A DNA stretch of 48,174 nt from Streptomyces sp. NRRL S-118 (GTDB lineage Bacteria > Actinomycetota > Actinomycetes > Streptomycetales > Streptomycetaceae): contig NZ_KL591013.1 of assembly GCF_000716335.1 (NCBI RefSeq), positions 173,678-221,851 on the forward strand, read 5' to 3'. The position numbers and the translations under genes were made by a program. Positions 1-8,262 of this stretch are shown here, piece after piece. The notes under the pieces were generated by a model. That model was not told the origin of the DNA. It did not search any database and saw only the letters and a program-made list of their open reading frames with translations. The stretch's first letter is position 1, and the number at the start of each line of letters is the position of its first letter.

Positions 1-28
1 ATGGTCAGGACCACCCCCGGGCGTCCGG

Positions 29-34
29 TAGAGT
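29..34 (+). promoter_or_regulatory. Possible -10 box for tRNA-Lys
   Basis: TAGAGT fits the TAnnnT pattern and lies 16 bases before the mature tRNA 5' end, which suits a short 5' leader. No convincing -35 box is visible, and only 28 bases lie upstream in the window. Confidence 0.3.
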
Positions 35-49
35 TGTGCAGGTCAGCAG

Positions 50-123
50 GCGCCGCTAGCTCAGTTGGTTAGAGCAGCTGACTCTTAATCAGCGGGTCCG
101 GGGTTCGAGTCCCTGGCGGCGCA
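50..123 (+). tRNA. tRNA-Lys (anticodon CTT)
   Basis: A complete cloverleaf can be drawn. The acceptor stem GCGCCGC pairs perfectly with GCGGCGC. The D-arm is GCTC/GAGC, and the anticodon stem GCTGA/TCAGC encloses loop CTCTTAA, giving anticodon CTT, which reads AAG. The T-arm is CGGGG/CCCTG around TTCGAGT, and the discriminator base is A. CCA is not encoded, as is usual in Streptomyces. A strong hairpin follows within 6 bases. Confidence 0.96.
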
Positions 124-128
124 CGCGA

Positions 129-167
129 GGCCGAGGCCCCCTCACCACAGGTGAGGGGGCCTCGGCC
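129..167 (+). terminator. Terminator of tRNA-Lys
   Basis: Perfect 18-bp stem (129-146 with 150-167) and a 3-base ACA loop. There is no U tract, which is normal for Streptomyces terminators. It lies directly after the tRNA. Confidence 0.85.
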
Positions 168-573
168 GTACCACCACGCACAAGGGGCCGCCGGACACCG
201 CGCGGGCGCACGTGCGCACGGCGTTTCGACCTTGCGATCAAGACATGGCTCGTAGAGCCTATCCTGGAGCCGATGCCCCCCAATGGGGCAAGAAGCTCGC
301 ACAGTTGGGGGCGGTTTGCGGAAGCCCCCTCCCACGCCCGACGCGGCGCAGGGGGGCGGGGCGCAGGTGACGGGATCGATGGGGTGGGGGCCCCGTTCAC
401 AAGCCGATCACGCGCCAGGCATCATGCAACCGGAAGGTCTCCGTTTCATGTCTGTGGAAACGGTGGCCGCCATTGATACGCCAGGACGTGCCGGTCGAGG
501 GGGACAGCACGGTCCGGGCGTGGAACGAAACACGACCAATCACGCAGCCAGTATGCGTGCGGGGGGATGACTC
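168..573. other. Intergenic region before cslA
   Basis: No convincing gene is present; the short frames here are GC-driven. It should hold the cslA promoter and 5' UTR. A dyad with arms CCGTTTC (441-447) and GAAACGG (457-463), separated by 9 bases, is the clearest structured element. A purine-rich GGGGGGA ribosome-binding stretch lies at about 560-566. Confidence 0.5.
441..463. promoter_or_regulatory. Inverted repeat upstream of cslA
   Basis: Perfect 7-bp arms CCGTTTC and GAAACGG with a 9-base spacer, 110 bp before the cslA start. It could be a regulator site or an RNA hairpin in the leader. No known operator was recognised. Confidence 0.3.
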
Positions 574-2505
574 ATGACGTCGACGCCGACCGGCGCCCGG
601 CAGGACAACGACCCATCCCGGACCACTCAGCTTCGGGTTCCCCCGCAGCTCCGGACCGGTGGTGCCCGGCAGCGCACGCCCAAGCCGCTGCCGCGCTACG
701 ACTACGAGCACTACAGCAGGCTGGCCGGGCCCCTCACCCAGCCGGACCCGAACAAGCCGTACACGGTGCAGTACCGCTCGCTCATATCCCAGGAGCCCCA
801 CCGCATCCGCGTCGCGCTGATGCTCGCCGCCGCGCCGGTGCTGTCGCTGGTGCTGCTGGTCTGGCTGCTGCAGCCGTCGCACTGGACCGAGCGCGACTAC
901 CCCGCCTTCGACTGGCTGCCCGCCCTCGACGTCGTGATGCTCGTCTCGATCGGACTGATCGAGTTCTTCCGCTGCATGAACGTGCTGTCGAACGCACACG
1001 CGACGCTGGTCGCCCGCGACCCGGTCCCGGTCGTGCCGGAGTCCGGCACCCGGGTCGCCTTCCTCACCTCCTTCGTCCCGGGCAAGGAGCCCCTGGAGAT
1101 GGTGACGAAGACACTGGAGGCCGCCGTCAAGATCCGGCACCGCGGCCTGATGCACGTCTGGCTGCTCGACGAGGGCGACGACCCGGAGGTCAAGGCCGTC
1201 TGCGAGCGCCTGGGCGTGCACCACTTCTCCCGCAAGGGCATCGCGAAGTGGAACCAGGCGACCGGCGCCCACCGCGCCAAGACCAAGCACGGCAACTACA
1301 ACGCCTGGCTCGACGCGCACGGCGACAACTACGACTTCTTCGCCTCCGTCGACACCGACCACGTGCCGCTGCCGAACTACCTGGAGCGGATGCTCGGCTT
1401 CTTCCGGGACCCGGACATCGGCTTCGTCATCGGCCCGCAGGTCTACGGCAACTACGACAACTTCGTCACCAAGGCCGCCGAGTCGCAGCAGTTCCTCTTC
1501 CACGCGCTGATCCAGCGCGCCGGCAACCGCTACGGCGCGCCGATGTTCGTCGGCACGTCGAACGCCGTGCGCATCAAGGCGCTCAAGCAGATCGGCGGCC
1601 TGTACGACTCGATCACCGAGGACATGGCGACGGGCTTCGAGATCCACCGCCACAAGAACCCGGCGACGGGCAACAAGTGGCGCTCGGTCTACACCCCGGA
1701 CGTGCTTGCGGTCGGCGAGGGCCCCAGCGCCTGGACGGACTTCTTCACCCAGCAGATGCGCTGGTCCCGCGGCACGTACGAGACGATCCTCAAGCAGTAC
1801 TGGAAGGGCTGGTACTCGCTGCCGCCGAGCAAGCTCTTCAACTACACGATGATGATCATCTTCTACCCGATGTCGGCCCTCAACTGGATCCTCGCGGCGC
1901 TGAGCTGCGCGCTGTTCCTGGGTCTGGGTGCCTCGGGTGTGAACATCGACCCGACCGTGTGGCTGATGCTCTACGGCAACGCCTCCGCGCTCCAGATCGG
2001 CCTGTACGTCTGGAACCGCCGCCACAACGTCTCCCCGCACGAGCCCGAGGGGTCCGGCGGTGTGGCCGGCATGCTCATGTCCGCGCTGTCCGCGCCGCTG
2101 TACGCCAAGGCACTGATCGACTCCGCCCTCCGGCGCAAGAGCAAGTTCGTGGTCACCCCCAAGGGCGACTCGGCGAGCCCGGACAGGTGGTTCGGGACCT
2201 TCCGGTACCACTGGTACTTCATCGGGATCTTCGGTGCCTCCATCGTCGCCGGCTTCGTGTTCGGGCACTCCCACCCCGCGATGATCATCTGGGCCTCCTT
2301 CGCCACGCTGATCACCGCGACGCCGATCTTCGTCTGGCGGCACATGCTGCGCGAGGAGAAGAAGAAGCGCCCGGCCCGGCACCGCGGCGGACAGCCGCCG
2401 CAGCCCGCGCCCGCACCGGCCGTGGACCACGCGCCCCAGGCCGGGCCCAGCTGGGCCGAGCAGAACGACACCATGCAGATCGCCCTTGGGGGAACCAAGA
2501 AATGA
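574..2505 (+). CDS. cslA: Cellulose synthase-like family 2 glycosyltransferase CslA
   Basis: Membrane processive beta-glycosyltransferase (GT2), 643 aa. The Streptomyces CslA family makes a beta-glucan at hyphal tips, needed for normal tip growth and development. N-terminal cytosolic tail, two TM segments at about 80-135, then the catalytic domain: DxD motif VDTDHVP at D260/D262, TED at 348-350 and QxxRW (QQMRW) at 393-397. More TM segments follow to about residue 590, then a Pro/Ala-rich tail. The ATG at 574 follows GGGGGGA; the out-of-frame ATG at 567 is rejected. The stop overlaps glxA as ATGA, so the two genes are translationally coupled, matching the known cslA-glxA arrangement. Confidence 0.95.
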   Translation: MTSTPTGARQDNDPSRTTQLRVPPQLRTGGARQRTPKPLPRYDYEHYSRLAGPLTQPDPNKPYTVQYRSLISQEPHRIRVALMLAAAPVLSLVLLVWLLQPSHWTERDYPAFDWLPALDVVMLVSIGLIEFFRCMNVLSNAHATLVARDPVPVVPESGTRVAFLTSFVPGKEPLEMVTKTLEAAVKIRHRGLMHVWLLDEGDDPEVKAVCERLGVHHFSRKGIAKWNQATGAHRAKTKHGNYNAWLDAHGDNYDFFASVDTDHVPLPNYLERMLGFFRDPDIGFVIGPQVYGNYDNFVTKAAESQQFLFHALIQRAGNRYGAPMFVGTSNAVRIKALKQIGGLYDSITEDMATGFEIHRHKNPATGNKWRSVYTPDVLAVGEGPSAWTDFFTQQMRWSRGTYETILKQYWKGWYSLPPSKLFNYTMMIIFYPMSALNWILAALSCALFLGLGASGVNIDPTVWLMLYGNASALQIGLYVWNRRHNVSPHEPEGSGGVAGMLMSALSAPLYAKALIDSALRRKSKFVVTPKGDSASPDRWFGTFRYHWYFIGIFGASIVAGFVFGHSHPAMIIWASFATLITATPIFVWRHMLREEKKKRPARHRGGQPPQPAPAPAVDHAPQAGPSWAEQNDTMQIALGGTKK

Positions 2506-4454
2506 GCAGCCTGCCCGTCCGGCCGAACCACCGGAGGAACCGTGCCCGTCGCATCCTGATCGGCACGGCGGTGGTTGCTGTGGTCGCCGGGTTCAACGGG
2601 CCGGCCCTGTACCGGTACGGCTCCGAGAAGTACCACGACTACAAGATCAACAAGCCGGAGTACAAGGCCGCCAACGGCCACTGGGACTTCCTCGACGTCC
2701 CCTCCGAGTTCCGCATCAACACCATCCACGCGGCCCTGCTGCACACCGGCAAGGTCCTGCTGATCGCGGGCTCCGGCAACAACCAGAAGAACTTCGACGC
2801 GAACAAGTTCGAGTCGGTCCTGTGGGACCCGAAGACGAACAAGTTCAAGATGATCGAGACCCCCAAGGACATGTTCTGCGCGGGGCACACCCAGCTGCCC
2901 GACGGCAAGCTGCTCGTCGCGGGCGGCACCAAGCGGTACGAGAAGCTCAAGGGTGACGTCACCAAGGCCGGCGGCCTGATGATCGTCCACAACGAGGACC
3001 CGGACAAGCCGATCACGCTGCCCGCGGGCACCCGCTTCACCGGCAAGGCCAACGGCAAGACGTTCGTCTCCAAGGACCCGGTCCTGGTGGAGAAGGCGAA
3101 GAAGCTCTACGACAAGGCCACCGGACGCTTCCTGGGCACCGAGCCGGGCCTCGGCCGCATCTACGTGGAGGCGGAGAAGTCCGGCAAGGAGTACGAGACC
3201 GGCACCGAGGACAACTACAAGGTCCTCGGCCTGACCGGCAAGGACGCCCGCAACGTCTACGGCATGGCGCAGAAGCTCGCCCTCGACAAGAAGGACTTCC
3301 AGGGCATCAAGGACGCCTTCGAGTTCGACCCGGTCGCCGAGAAGTACATCAAGGTCGACCCGATGAACGAGGCGCGCCGGTACCCGACGCTGACCACGCT
3401 CAAGGACGGCAAGGTCCTCGCCCTCTCCGGTCTGGACGAGATCGGGCAGATCGTCCCCGGCAAGGACGAGATCTACGACCCGAAGACCAAGACCTGGGAG
3501 TACACCGGGTTCGAGCGCCGCTTCCCGACGTACCCGGCGATCTTCCTCATGGACAACGGCAAGCTCTTCTACTCGGGCTCCAACGCCGGGTACGGGCCGG
3601 CCGACGTCGGCCGCGACCCCGGTATATGGGACCTGGAGACGAACAAGTTCACCAAGATCCCGGGCCTGGGCGACGCGGACCGGATGGAGACGTCCGCGAC
3701 CGTCATGCTGCCGCCCGCGCAGGACCAGAAGTTCATGGTCATCGGCGGTGGCGGGGTCGGCGAGTCCCAGGAGTCCAGCGAGAAGTCCCGCCTGATCGAC
3801 CTCAAGGACCCGAACCCCCGCTTCCGGGACGGCGCCTCCCTCGACAAGGGCACCCGCTACCCCAGCGCCTCGCTGCTGCCCGACGACAGCGTGCTGGTGA
3901 CCGGCGGTTCGGAGGACTACCGCGGCCGCAGCGGCTCCAACGTCCTGGAGGCCCGCACGTACGACCCGAAGAGCGGCCGGTACACGCGCGTCGCCGATCC
4001 GCAGGTGGGCCGCAACTACCACTCCGGGTCCGTGCTGCTGCCCGACGGCCGCGTGATGATCTTCGGCTCGGACTCGCTCTTCGCCGACGACGCCAACACC
4101 AAGCCGGGCGTCTTCGAGCAGCGCATCGAGATCTACACCCCGCCGTACCTGTACCGCGACGCGCGGCCGCGGATCACCTCCGGGCCGGAGAGCATCGAGC
4201 GCGGCGGCAGCGGGGTCTTCAAGACACCGGACGCCGCGAAGATCACCACGGCCAAGCTGATGCGGCCGAGCGCCGTCACGCACGTCACGGACGTCGACCA
4301 GCGGTCGATCGCGCTGGAGGTGGAGAAGACGGCGGACGGCATCGAGGTGACCGTGCCGAAGAACCGTTCCCTGGTGCCGTCCGGCTGGTACATGCTCTTC
4401 GTCACCGACGACAAGGGCACGCCGTCGGAGGCGGTCTGGGTCGAGGTCCCGTGA
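2502..4454 (+). CDS. glxA: Copper-radical (galactose oxidase-like) oxidase GlxA
   Basis: Mononuclear copper-radical oxidase, 650 aa, anchored by a single N-terminal TM segment (about residues 18-36) with the beta-propeller outside. GlxA is known to act with CslA, oxidising a primary hydroxyl of the glycan. Candidate active-site residues by motif: C126 in FCAGHTQ and Y294 in RRYPT (the Tyr-Cys cofactor), axial Tyr and His Y506/H507 in RNYHSG, and second His H594 in THVTDVDQR. Kelch-type repeats are evident (LPDGKLLVAGG, LPDDSVLVTGG, LPDGRVMIFGS). The start overlaps the cslA stop. Many Lys codons sit in the insert between the cofactor Cys and Tyr. Confidence 0.95.
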   Translation: MSSLPVRPNHRRNRARRILIGTAVVAVVAGFNGPALYRYGSEKYHDYKINKPEYKAANGHWDFLDVPSEFRINTIHAALLHTGKVLLIAGSGNNQKNFDANKFESVLWDPKTNKFKMIETPKDMFCAGHTQLPDGKLLVAGGTKRYEKLKGDVTKAGGLMIVHNEDPDKPITLPAGTRFTGKANGKTFVSKDPVLVEKAKKLYDKATGRFLGTEPGLGRIYVEAEKSGKEYETGTEDNYKVLGLTGKDARNVYGMAQKLALDKKDFQGIKDAFEFDPVAEKYIKVDPMNEARRYPTLTTLKDGKVLALSGLDEIGQIVPGKDEIYDPKTKTWEYTGFERRFPTYPAIFLMDNGKLFYSGSNAGYGPADVGRDPGIWDLETNKFTKIPGLGDADRMETSATVMLPPAQDQKFMVIGGGGVGESQESSEKSRLIDLKDPNPRFRDGASLDKGTRYPSASLLPDDSVLVTGGSEDYRGRSGSNVLEARTYDPKSGRYTRVADPQVGRNYHSGSVLLPDGRVMIFGSDSLFADDANTKPGVFEQRIEIYTPPYLYRDARPRITSGPESIERGGSGVFKTPDAAKITTAKLMRPSAVTHVTDVDQRSIALEVEKTADGIEVTVPKNRSLVPSGWYMLFVTDDKGTPSEAVWVEVP

Positions 4455-4494
4455 CCCCGACGCCGCGGACGGCCCGAAGGGCACGCTGAACGAC

Positions 4495-4534
4495 ACGCCG
4501 AAGGGCCCCGGCTGCTGCCGGGGCCCTTCGGCGT
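4495..4534 (+). terminator. Terminator between glxA and cslZ
   Basis: Perfect 18-bp stem (4495-4512 / 4517-4534) with a 4-base TGCT loop. It lies between convergent genes and may serve both strands; there is no U tract. Confidence 0.85.
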
Positions 4535-4576
4535 ACGTCCTTCCCGGTGCCGCACGTCCTGCGCGTGCCGCACGTC

Positions 4577-5596
4577 CTACTTGGTGTTGCGGGCCAGCTC
4601 CAGGGCGTACTCCGGGTACCAGTCGCCCGCCTTCGGGCCGCCCTTGCAGTCGCCGTCCGACTCGCCCGGGCGCTTGATCCACAGGTACGCGTCGACCAGC
4701 GGGTCGCCGGTGTCGGTGGTGGGCGTCTCACCGAGCGCGCGGCCCGGCGGGTTGCACCAGTTCTCGGCGGGGTCGCCGCCGGTGTACGGCCCGTTGCCGT
4801 TGCGGCTGGTGTCGATGACGAACGGCTTGCCGCCGGCCTTCGCCGAGACCTTCTTGCCGTACTCCTTGCTGGCCTCGGTGGTCTGGAAGTTGGCCACGTT
4901 CACCGCGAAGCCGTCGGCGCGCGCGATGCCCGCCCGCTGCAGCGGCTCGTGGATCTGGTCGGGCTTGCCCCAGCCGGCGTTGCCCGCGTCCAGGTAGACC
5001 TTGGTGCGCGGCTGCTGCTTCAGCCGCTCGACGGCGCCCCTGAGCAGGTCGTACCGCTCCTCGTGGTACTGGGCGTCGGTGCAGTTGTCCACCATGTGCA
5101 TCACGGCGTCCGGCTCCAGGATCACGGTGGCCGGCCGGTCGCCGATGCCCTTGGCGACCTTGTCCAGCCAGTCCCGGTAGGCGTTGCCGTCGGCGGCGCC
5201 GCCCGCGGAGTGCTGGCCGCAGTCACGGTGGGGAATGTTGTAGAGGACGAGGACCGCGTCACGGTCGGCCTTGGCGGCCGCCTCGGTGTAGCCGCGGGCT
5301 TCTTGCTCGGGATTCTCGGACCCCACCCACGCGCCCACCGGCTGGGAGGCGATCTTCCTGATCAGCTCGGCGTTCTTCGCGTCGCCCTTGCGCAGATGAC
5401 TGGCGAGCGCCTGCGCGGCCTTGGTGTCCGGATTGACCCAGAACGGGTCGATGTTCTTGGGCTGCTGACTGACCGGCGGCGATCCCTGCGACTCCTTCGT
5501 GCCGTCCGAGGAGGAACACCCCGTCAGCAGCAGGGCCCAGGCCGCTCCCACCGCGAGCGCTCCCGCGCGCGCACGCCCGGTGCAACTGCCGTACAT
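4577..5596 (-). CDS. cslZ: Glycoside hydrolase family 6 lipoprotein CslZ
   Basis: Secreted beta-1,4-glucan hydrolase of family GH6 (endoglucanase/cellobiohydrolase fold), 339 aa. The N-terminus is a lipoprotein signal with lipobox LLTGC (Cys27). GH6 landmarks in order: LVLYNIPHRDCGQ, VILEPDAVMHM (the Asp of the EPDA motif is the expected catalytic acid), KVYLDAGNAGW, NVANFQTT and FVIDTSRNGNGP. The ATG at 5596 was chosen because GGGGGAG lies just upstream and it gives a clean signal peptide; an upstream in-frame start would bury it. Convergent with cslA-glxA. In this cluster the enzyme is thought to edit or release the CslA glycan. Confidence 0.93.
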   Translation of the reverse strand: MYGSCTGRARAGALAVGAAWALLLTGCSSSDGTKESQGSPPVSQQPKNIDPFWVNPDTKAAQALASHLRKGDAKNAELIRKIASQPVGAWVGSENPEQEARGYTEAAAKADRDAVLVLYNIPHRDCGQHSAGGAADGNAYRDWLDKVAKGIGDRPATVILEPDAVMHMVDNCTDAQYHEERYDLLRGAVERLKQQPRTKVYLDAGNAGWGKPDQIHEPLQRAGIARADGFAVNVANFQTTEASKEYGKKVSAKAGGKPFVIDTSRNGNGPYTGGDPAENWCNPPGRALGETPTTDTGDPLVDAYLWIKRPGESDGDCKGGPKAGDWYPEYALELARNTK

Positions 5597-5696
5597 CCAC
5601 TCCCCCTTGGTGCACTGTCTACGGGGCCACCCCCCAGGCGCCCCTGCCCCGGACAAGCCCGGTCGAATCCATCCTGACACACCGGCCGTGCGCTGA

Positions 5697-6356
5697 TCAG
5701 CGGGCCCCGGTCAGGTACGCGGAGACGACGACGTTCGCCGTGTAGGCGTCGGTGGCGCGGTCGAAGGTGCCGCCGCAGGTGATCAGGCGTAGCTCGGCAC
5801 GGCCCGGGTGGCGTGGTCCGTACACCTTGTGCGGGTCGAACTCGTGCCGGGCGAAGACCTGGACGTCGTCGATGGTGAACTCGGCGACCGAGCCGTCGGT
5901 CCGGGCCACCAGGACGTGTTCGCCGGGGCGGGCGGAGCTCAGCCCGTAGAAGACGGCCGGTCTGGTCTCCGTGTCGACGTGGCCGACGAGGAGCGCGGCG
6001 CCGTCCGCGCCGGGCTTGGTGCCGGTGCCGAACCAGCCGACGGTGTGCGGCTGCCCGTACGGCGGCGGGTCTATGGCACCGGTGTCGTCCAGGCCGCGCG
6101 GGACGACCGGCGCCGTGATGCCCAGGGACGGCACCTCCACGTGCCGGGGCGCCACCGGTTCCAGCGGCGGGTGGGCCGGGGGCAGCGGTACGCCGAGCGC
6201 GCCGACGGCTGCCGCGTCGCCGGTGGCGGGGGCGTCCTGTCCGCCGGAGGCCCCGGTGATGTCCTTGCCCCACAGCCACAGGCCGAGCAGGAGCAGCGCC
6301 CAGGCCAGGCCGGTGAACAGCCGCCCGGTGCCGGCCGGGCGCTCCTTCGCGGCCAT
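5697..6356 (-). CDS. Class F sortase
   Basis: Extracytoplasmic cysteine transpeptidase, 219 aa, one N-terminal TM helix (about 12-30) followed by a sortase domain. The catalytic triad is visible: His126 in LLVGHVD, Cys194 in LRLITCGG and Arg200 in TFDRA. A short linker and the LITCGG.FDR signature point to actinobacterial class F rather than class E. It lies 5 bp downstream of a secreted-protein gene in the same direction, so the two are co-transcribed. That neighbour, or the LPRTG protein about 2 kb away, could be the substrate; this is inference. Confidence 0.9.
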   Translation of the reverse strand: MAAKERPAGTGRLFTGLAWALLLLGLWLWGKDITGASGGQDAPATGDAAAVGALGVPLPPAHPPLEPVAPRHVEVPSLGITAPVVPRGLDDTGAIDPPPYGQPHTVGWFGTGTKPGADGAALLVGHVDTETRPAVFYGLSSARPGEHVLVARTDGSVAEFTIDDVQVFARHEFDPHKVYGPRHPGRAELRLITCGGTFDRATDAYTANVVVSAYLTGAR

Positions 6357-6361
6357 CGCGG

Positions 6362-7039
6362 TCAGTCCGCGCCGTGACCCGGGTCCGTACGGCGGTGGCG
6401 GCGCAGCCGCGCGCTGCGGAACGCCACGGCGACGGCGGCCACGCCGGCCAGGACGAGGCCGATCACGGTGTGCGGGGTGCCGGGCCCGCCTTCCCCGGCG
6501 CCGACGATGCCGTCGGCGACGCTGGGGGCGTCGGCCAGCCTCGGCGCCGGGGCGGGGTCGGCGGCCAGGTCCGCGGTGCCGCCGCCACCGGCGCGTACCG
6601 GTGCGACGGGGGTGGGCGGGGTGCGGTGGACGACGTGGACGAGACCGGCGTCGCGGTGGTCGCGGCCGTCGCAGTGGACGGTGACGTCGTACGTACCGGG
6701 GGCGAGGTGGGACTTGACGGTGGTGTCACCGTGCAGGGGCTTGCCGTGACCGTCGTGGGCGGACAGCTCGGCGTCGGTGACGAAGGCCTTCGACCGGACG
6801 TTGCCGTGGTCGTGCTTGCAGCCGGAGACGCGGATGTCGACGTCGCCGCCGGGCTGGACGGCCGCCGGGAGCACCATGGCCGTCACCCTGGCGTGGTGGT
6901 ACGCCGGGTCCTCCTCCCCGGCGTGGGCGGGGCCGGCGGCCGGCGCGAGGACGAGTACGGGCGCCAGTACGGCCGCCGGCACGACAGCCGGCAGGACGGC
7001 CGCCCCTGCGGCACGGAGAGCTAGGAGCCTTGAACGCAT
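6362..7039 (-). CDS. Secreted protein with C-terminal TM, sortase partner
   Basis: 225 aa, family not recognised. It has a long hydrophobic signal peptide ending near AGPAHA, a beta-rich extracellular part with paired Cys (VSGCKHDHG and VTVHCDGRDH), a Pro/Ala/Gly-rich linker, and a hydrophobic helix (GLVLAGVAAVAVAF) followed by Arg-rich RSARLRRHRR. That tail resembles a sortase sorting signal but has no LPxTG or LAxTG pentapeptide. The ATG at 7039 has GGAGG upstream. It is the first gene of the operon with the class F sortase, which is a common Streptomyces pairing. Confidence 0.8.
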   Translation of the reverse strand: MRSRLLALRAAGAAVLPAVVPAAVLAPVLVLAPAAGPAHAGEEDPAYHHARVTAMVLPAAVQPGGDVDIRVSGCKHDHGNVRSKAFVTDAELSAHDGHGKPLHGDTTVKSHLAPGTYDVTVHCDGRDHRDAGLVHVVHRTPPTPVAPVRAGGGGTADLAADPAPAPRLADAPSVADGIVGAGEGGPGTPHTVIGLVLAGVAAVAVAFRSARLRRHRRTDPGHGAD

Positions 7040-7152
7040 CGTGAACCTCCTGGTACTCGAAGATTCACTCGTGTCGCCGCTTTTCGCATCTCCAGGGGAC
7101 GGCCATCCGGCGGAGCACTGCGCCTGACCTGCGCGGATGGGCGCAGAAAGGG

Positions 7153-7932
7153 TCAGATCCGGTCGACCAGATCGGCGATCGAGTCCACCACGGTGGAGGG
7201 GCGGAAGGGGTAGCGGTCCACGTCGGCCGGGGTCGTCAGCCCGGTCAGGACGAGGAAGGTCTCCATGCCCGCCTCCAGGCCGGCCAGCACGTCGGTGTCC
7301 ATCCGGTCGCCGATCATGGCGCTGGTCTCGGAGTGGGCGCCGATGGCGTTCAGCCCGGTGCGCATCATCAGCGGGTTGGGCTTGCCGGCGAAGTACGGGT
7401 CCTTGCCGGTGGCCTTGGTGATGAGCGCGGCGACCGAGCCGGTGGCGGGCAGCGGGCCCTCGGCGGACGGGCCGGTCTCGTCGGGGTTGGTGCAGATGAA
7501 CCGGGCGCCCGCGTTGATCAGCCGGATCGCCTTGGTGAGGGACTCGAAGCTGTACGTGCGGGTCTCGCCGAGCACGACGTAGTCCGGGTCGTGGTCGGTC
7601 AGGATGTAGCCGATGTCGTGCAGCGCGGTGGTCAGGCCCGCCTCGCCGATGACGTACGCGGTGCCGCCGGGCCGCTGGTCGTCCAGGAACTGCGCGGTGG
7701 CCAGGGCGGAGGTCCAGATGTTCTCGACGGGGACGTCCAGGCCCATCCGGGCCAGCCGGGCGTGCAGGTCCCGGGCGGTGTAGATGGAGTTGTTGGTCAG
7801 GACGAGGAAGGGCCTGTCCGTGTCCCGCAGCTTCTTGATGAACGCATCGGCGCCGGGGATGGGCACGCCCTCGTGGATGAGGACGCCGTCCATGTCGGTG
7901 AGCCAGGATTCGATCGGCTTGCGCTCTGCCAT
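7153..7932 (-). CDS. HAD-IIA family hydrolase (NagD-like)
   Basis: 259-aa cytosolic phosphatase of the HAD superfamily, subclass IIA (NagD/4-nitrophenylphosphatase type). Motif I is WLTDMDGVL with D13 nucleophile and D15. Motif II is VLTNNS. The C-terminal metal motif is MIGDRMDTDV, with a conserved Lys in FAGKPNP. The cap domain lies between, as in IIA enzymes. The ATG at 7932 has AGGAG upstream; an upstream GTG extension (RRPSTHAPP...) is rejected as non-conserved. The likely substrate class is small phosphomonoesters such as UMP or GlcNAc-phosphates, but the actual substrate is unknown. Confidence 0.9.
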   Translation of the reverse strand: MAERKPIESWLTDMDGVLIHEGVPIPGADAFIKKLRDTDRPFLVLTNNSIYTARDLHARLARMGLDVPVENIWTSALATAQFLDDQRPGGTAYVIGEAGLTTALHDIGYILTDHDPDYVVLGETRTYSFESLTKAIRLINAGARFICTNPDETGPSAEGPLPATGSVAALITKATGKDPYFAGKPNPLMMRTGLNAIGAHSETSAMIGDRMDTDVLAGLEAGMETFLVLTGLTTPADVDRYPFRPSTVVDSIADLVDRI

Positions 7933-8011
7933 GGGGCGGGACTCCTGCCGTACAGGTGGTGCGTGAGTGCTGGGGCGCCGCGACAGCACTGTGGCGACGC
8001 CCCCAGGGTAG

Positions 8012-8200
8012 TCACGATGCGGTGATCTTCACCCCGTCGATCACGCGGTACTGGTTGCCTGCCCCGGTGCCGGGAAACGGAAGCTCGCGGTCAGGTCCGG
8101 GTGCCGGCCCTCGCGTCGGCTCTGGCGCCGACCCTCGCATCGGCTCTTGTGCCGACCCTCGCATCGGCTCTTGTGCCGACCCTTGCGTCAGCTCTCGCAC
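8012..8200 (-). CDS. Possible small repeat-containing ORF
   Basis: 62 codons from a GTG, 62 bases downstream of the LPRTG gene and in the same direction. The N-terminal half is an 8-residue repeat (consensus MRGSAQEP) produced by the 24-bp DNA repeat. The C-terminal part (PGTGAGNQYRVIDGVKI) has almost only G/C at third positions, as real Streptomyces genes do. No clear ribosome-binding site is seen, so it could be a remnant or non-coding. No family recognised. Confidence 0.3.
   Translation of the reverse strand: MRELTQGSAQEPMRGSAQEPMRGSAPEPTRGPAPGPDRELPFPGTGAGNQYRVIDGVKITAS
8101..8196. repeat. 24-bp tandem repeat, four copies
   Basis: Four consecutive 24-bp units start at 8101, 8125, 8149 and 8173, with core GCCGACCCTCGCATCGGCTC. 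The second and third are nearly identical; the outer two differ at a few positions. There are no spacers, so it is not a CRISPR. The period is a multiple of three, so an ORF crossing it gains 8-residue repeats. Confidence 0.9.
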
Positions 8201-8262
8201 GCACCCGTGGGCGGCCCCTGTACAGGCCCCCGTACCAGCCCCCCCTGTCTCCGCCCCGCGTG

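Larger units (their letters stand above)
7933..8262. other. Intergenic stretch with 24-bp tandem repeats
   Basis: No firmly supported gene. It contains the tandem repeat at 8101-8196 and a possible small minus-strand ORF (8012-8200) whose last 20 or so codons have coding-like third positions. The HAD gene promoter should lie in the 7940-8010 part. Confidence 0.5.

Noticed and set aside
397..2430. 677-codon minus-strand frame opposite cslA
   Set aside because: It mirrors a well-supported gene; its Arg/Val/Gly/Asp-rich translation is the usual GC-bias shadow.
1971..4682. 903-codon minus-strand frame opposite glxA
   Set aside because: Shadow frame crossing a strong terminator and two real genes on the other strand.
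8101..8196. CRISPR array
   Set aside because: The 24-bp units are directly contiguous with no unique spacers, and no cas genes are present.
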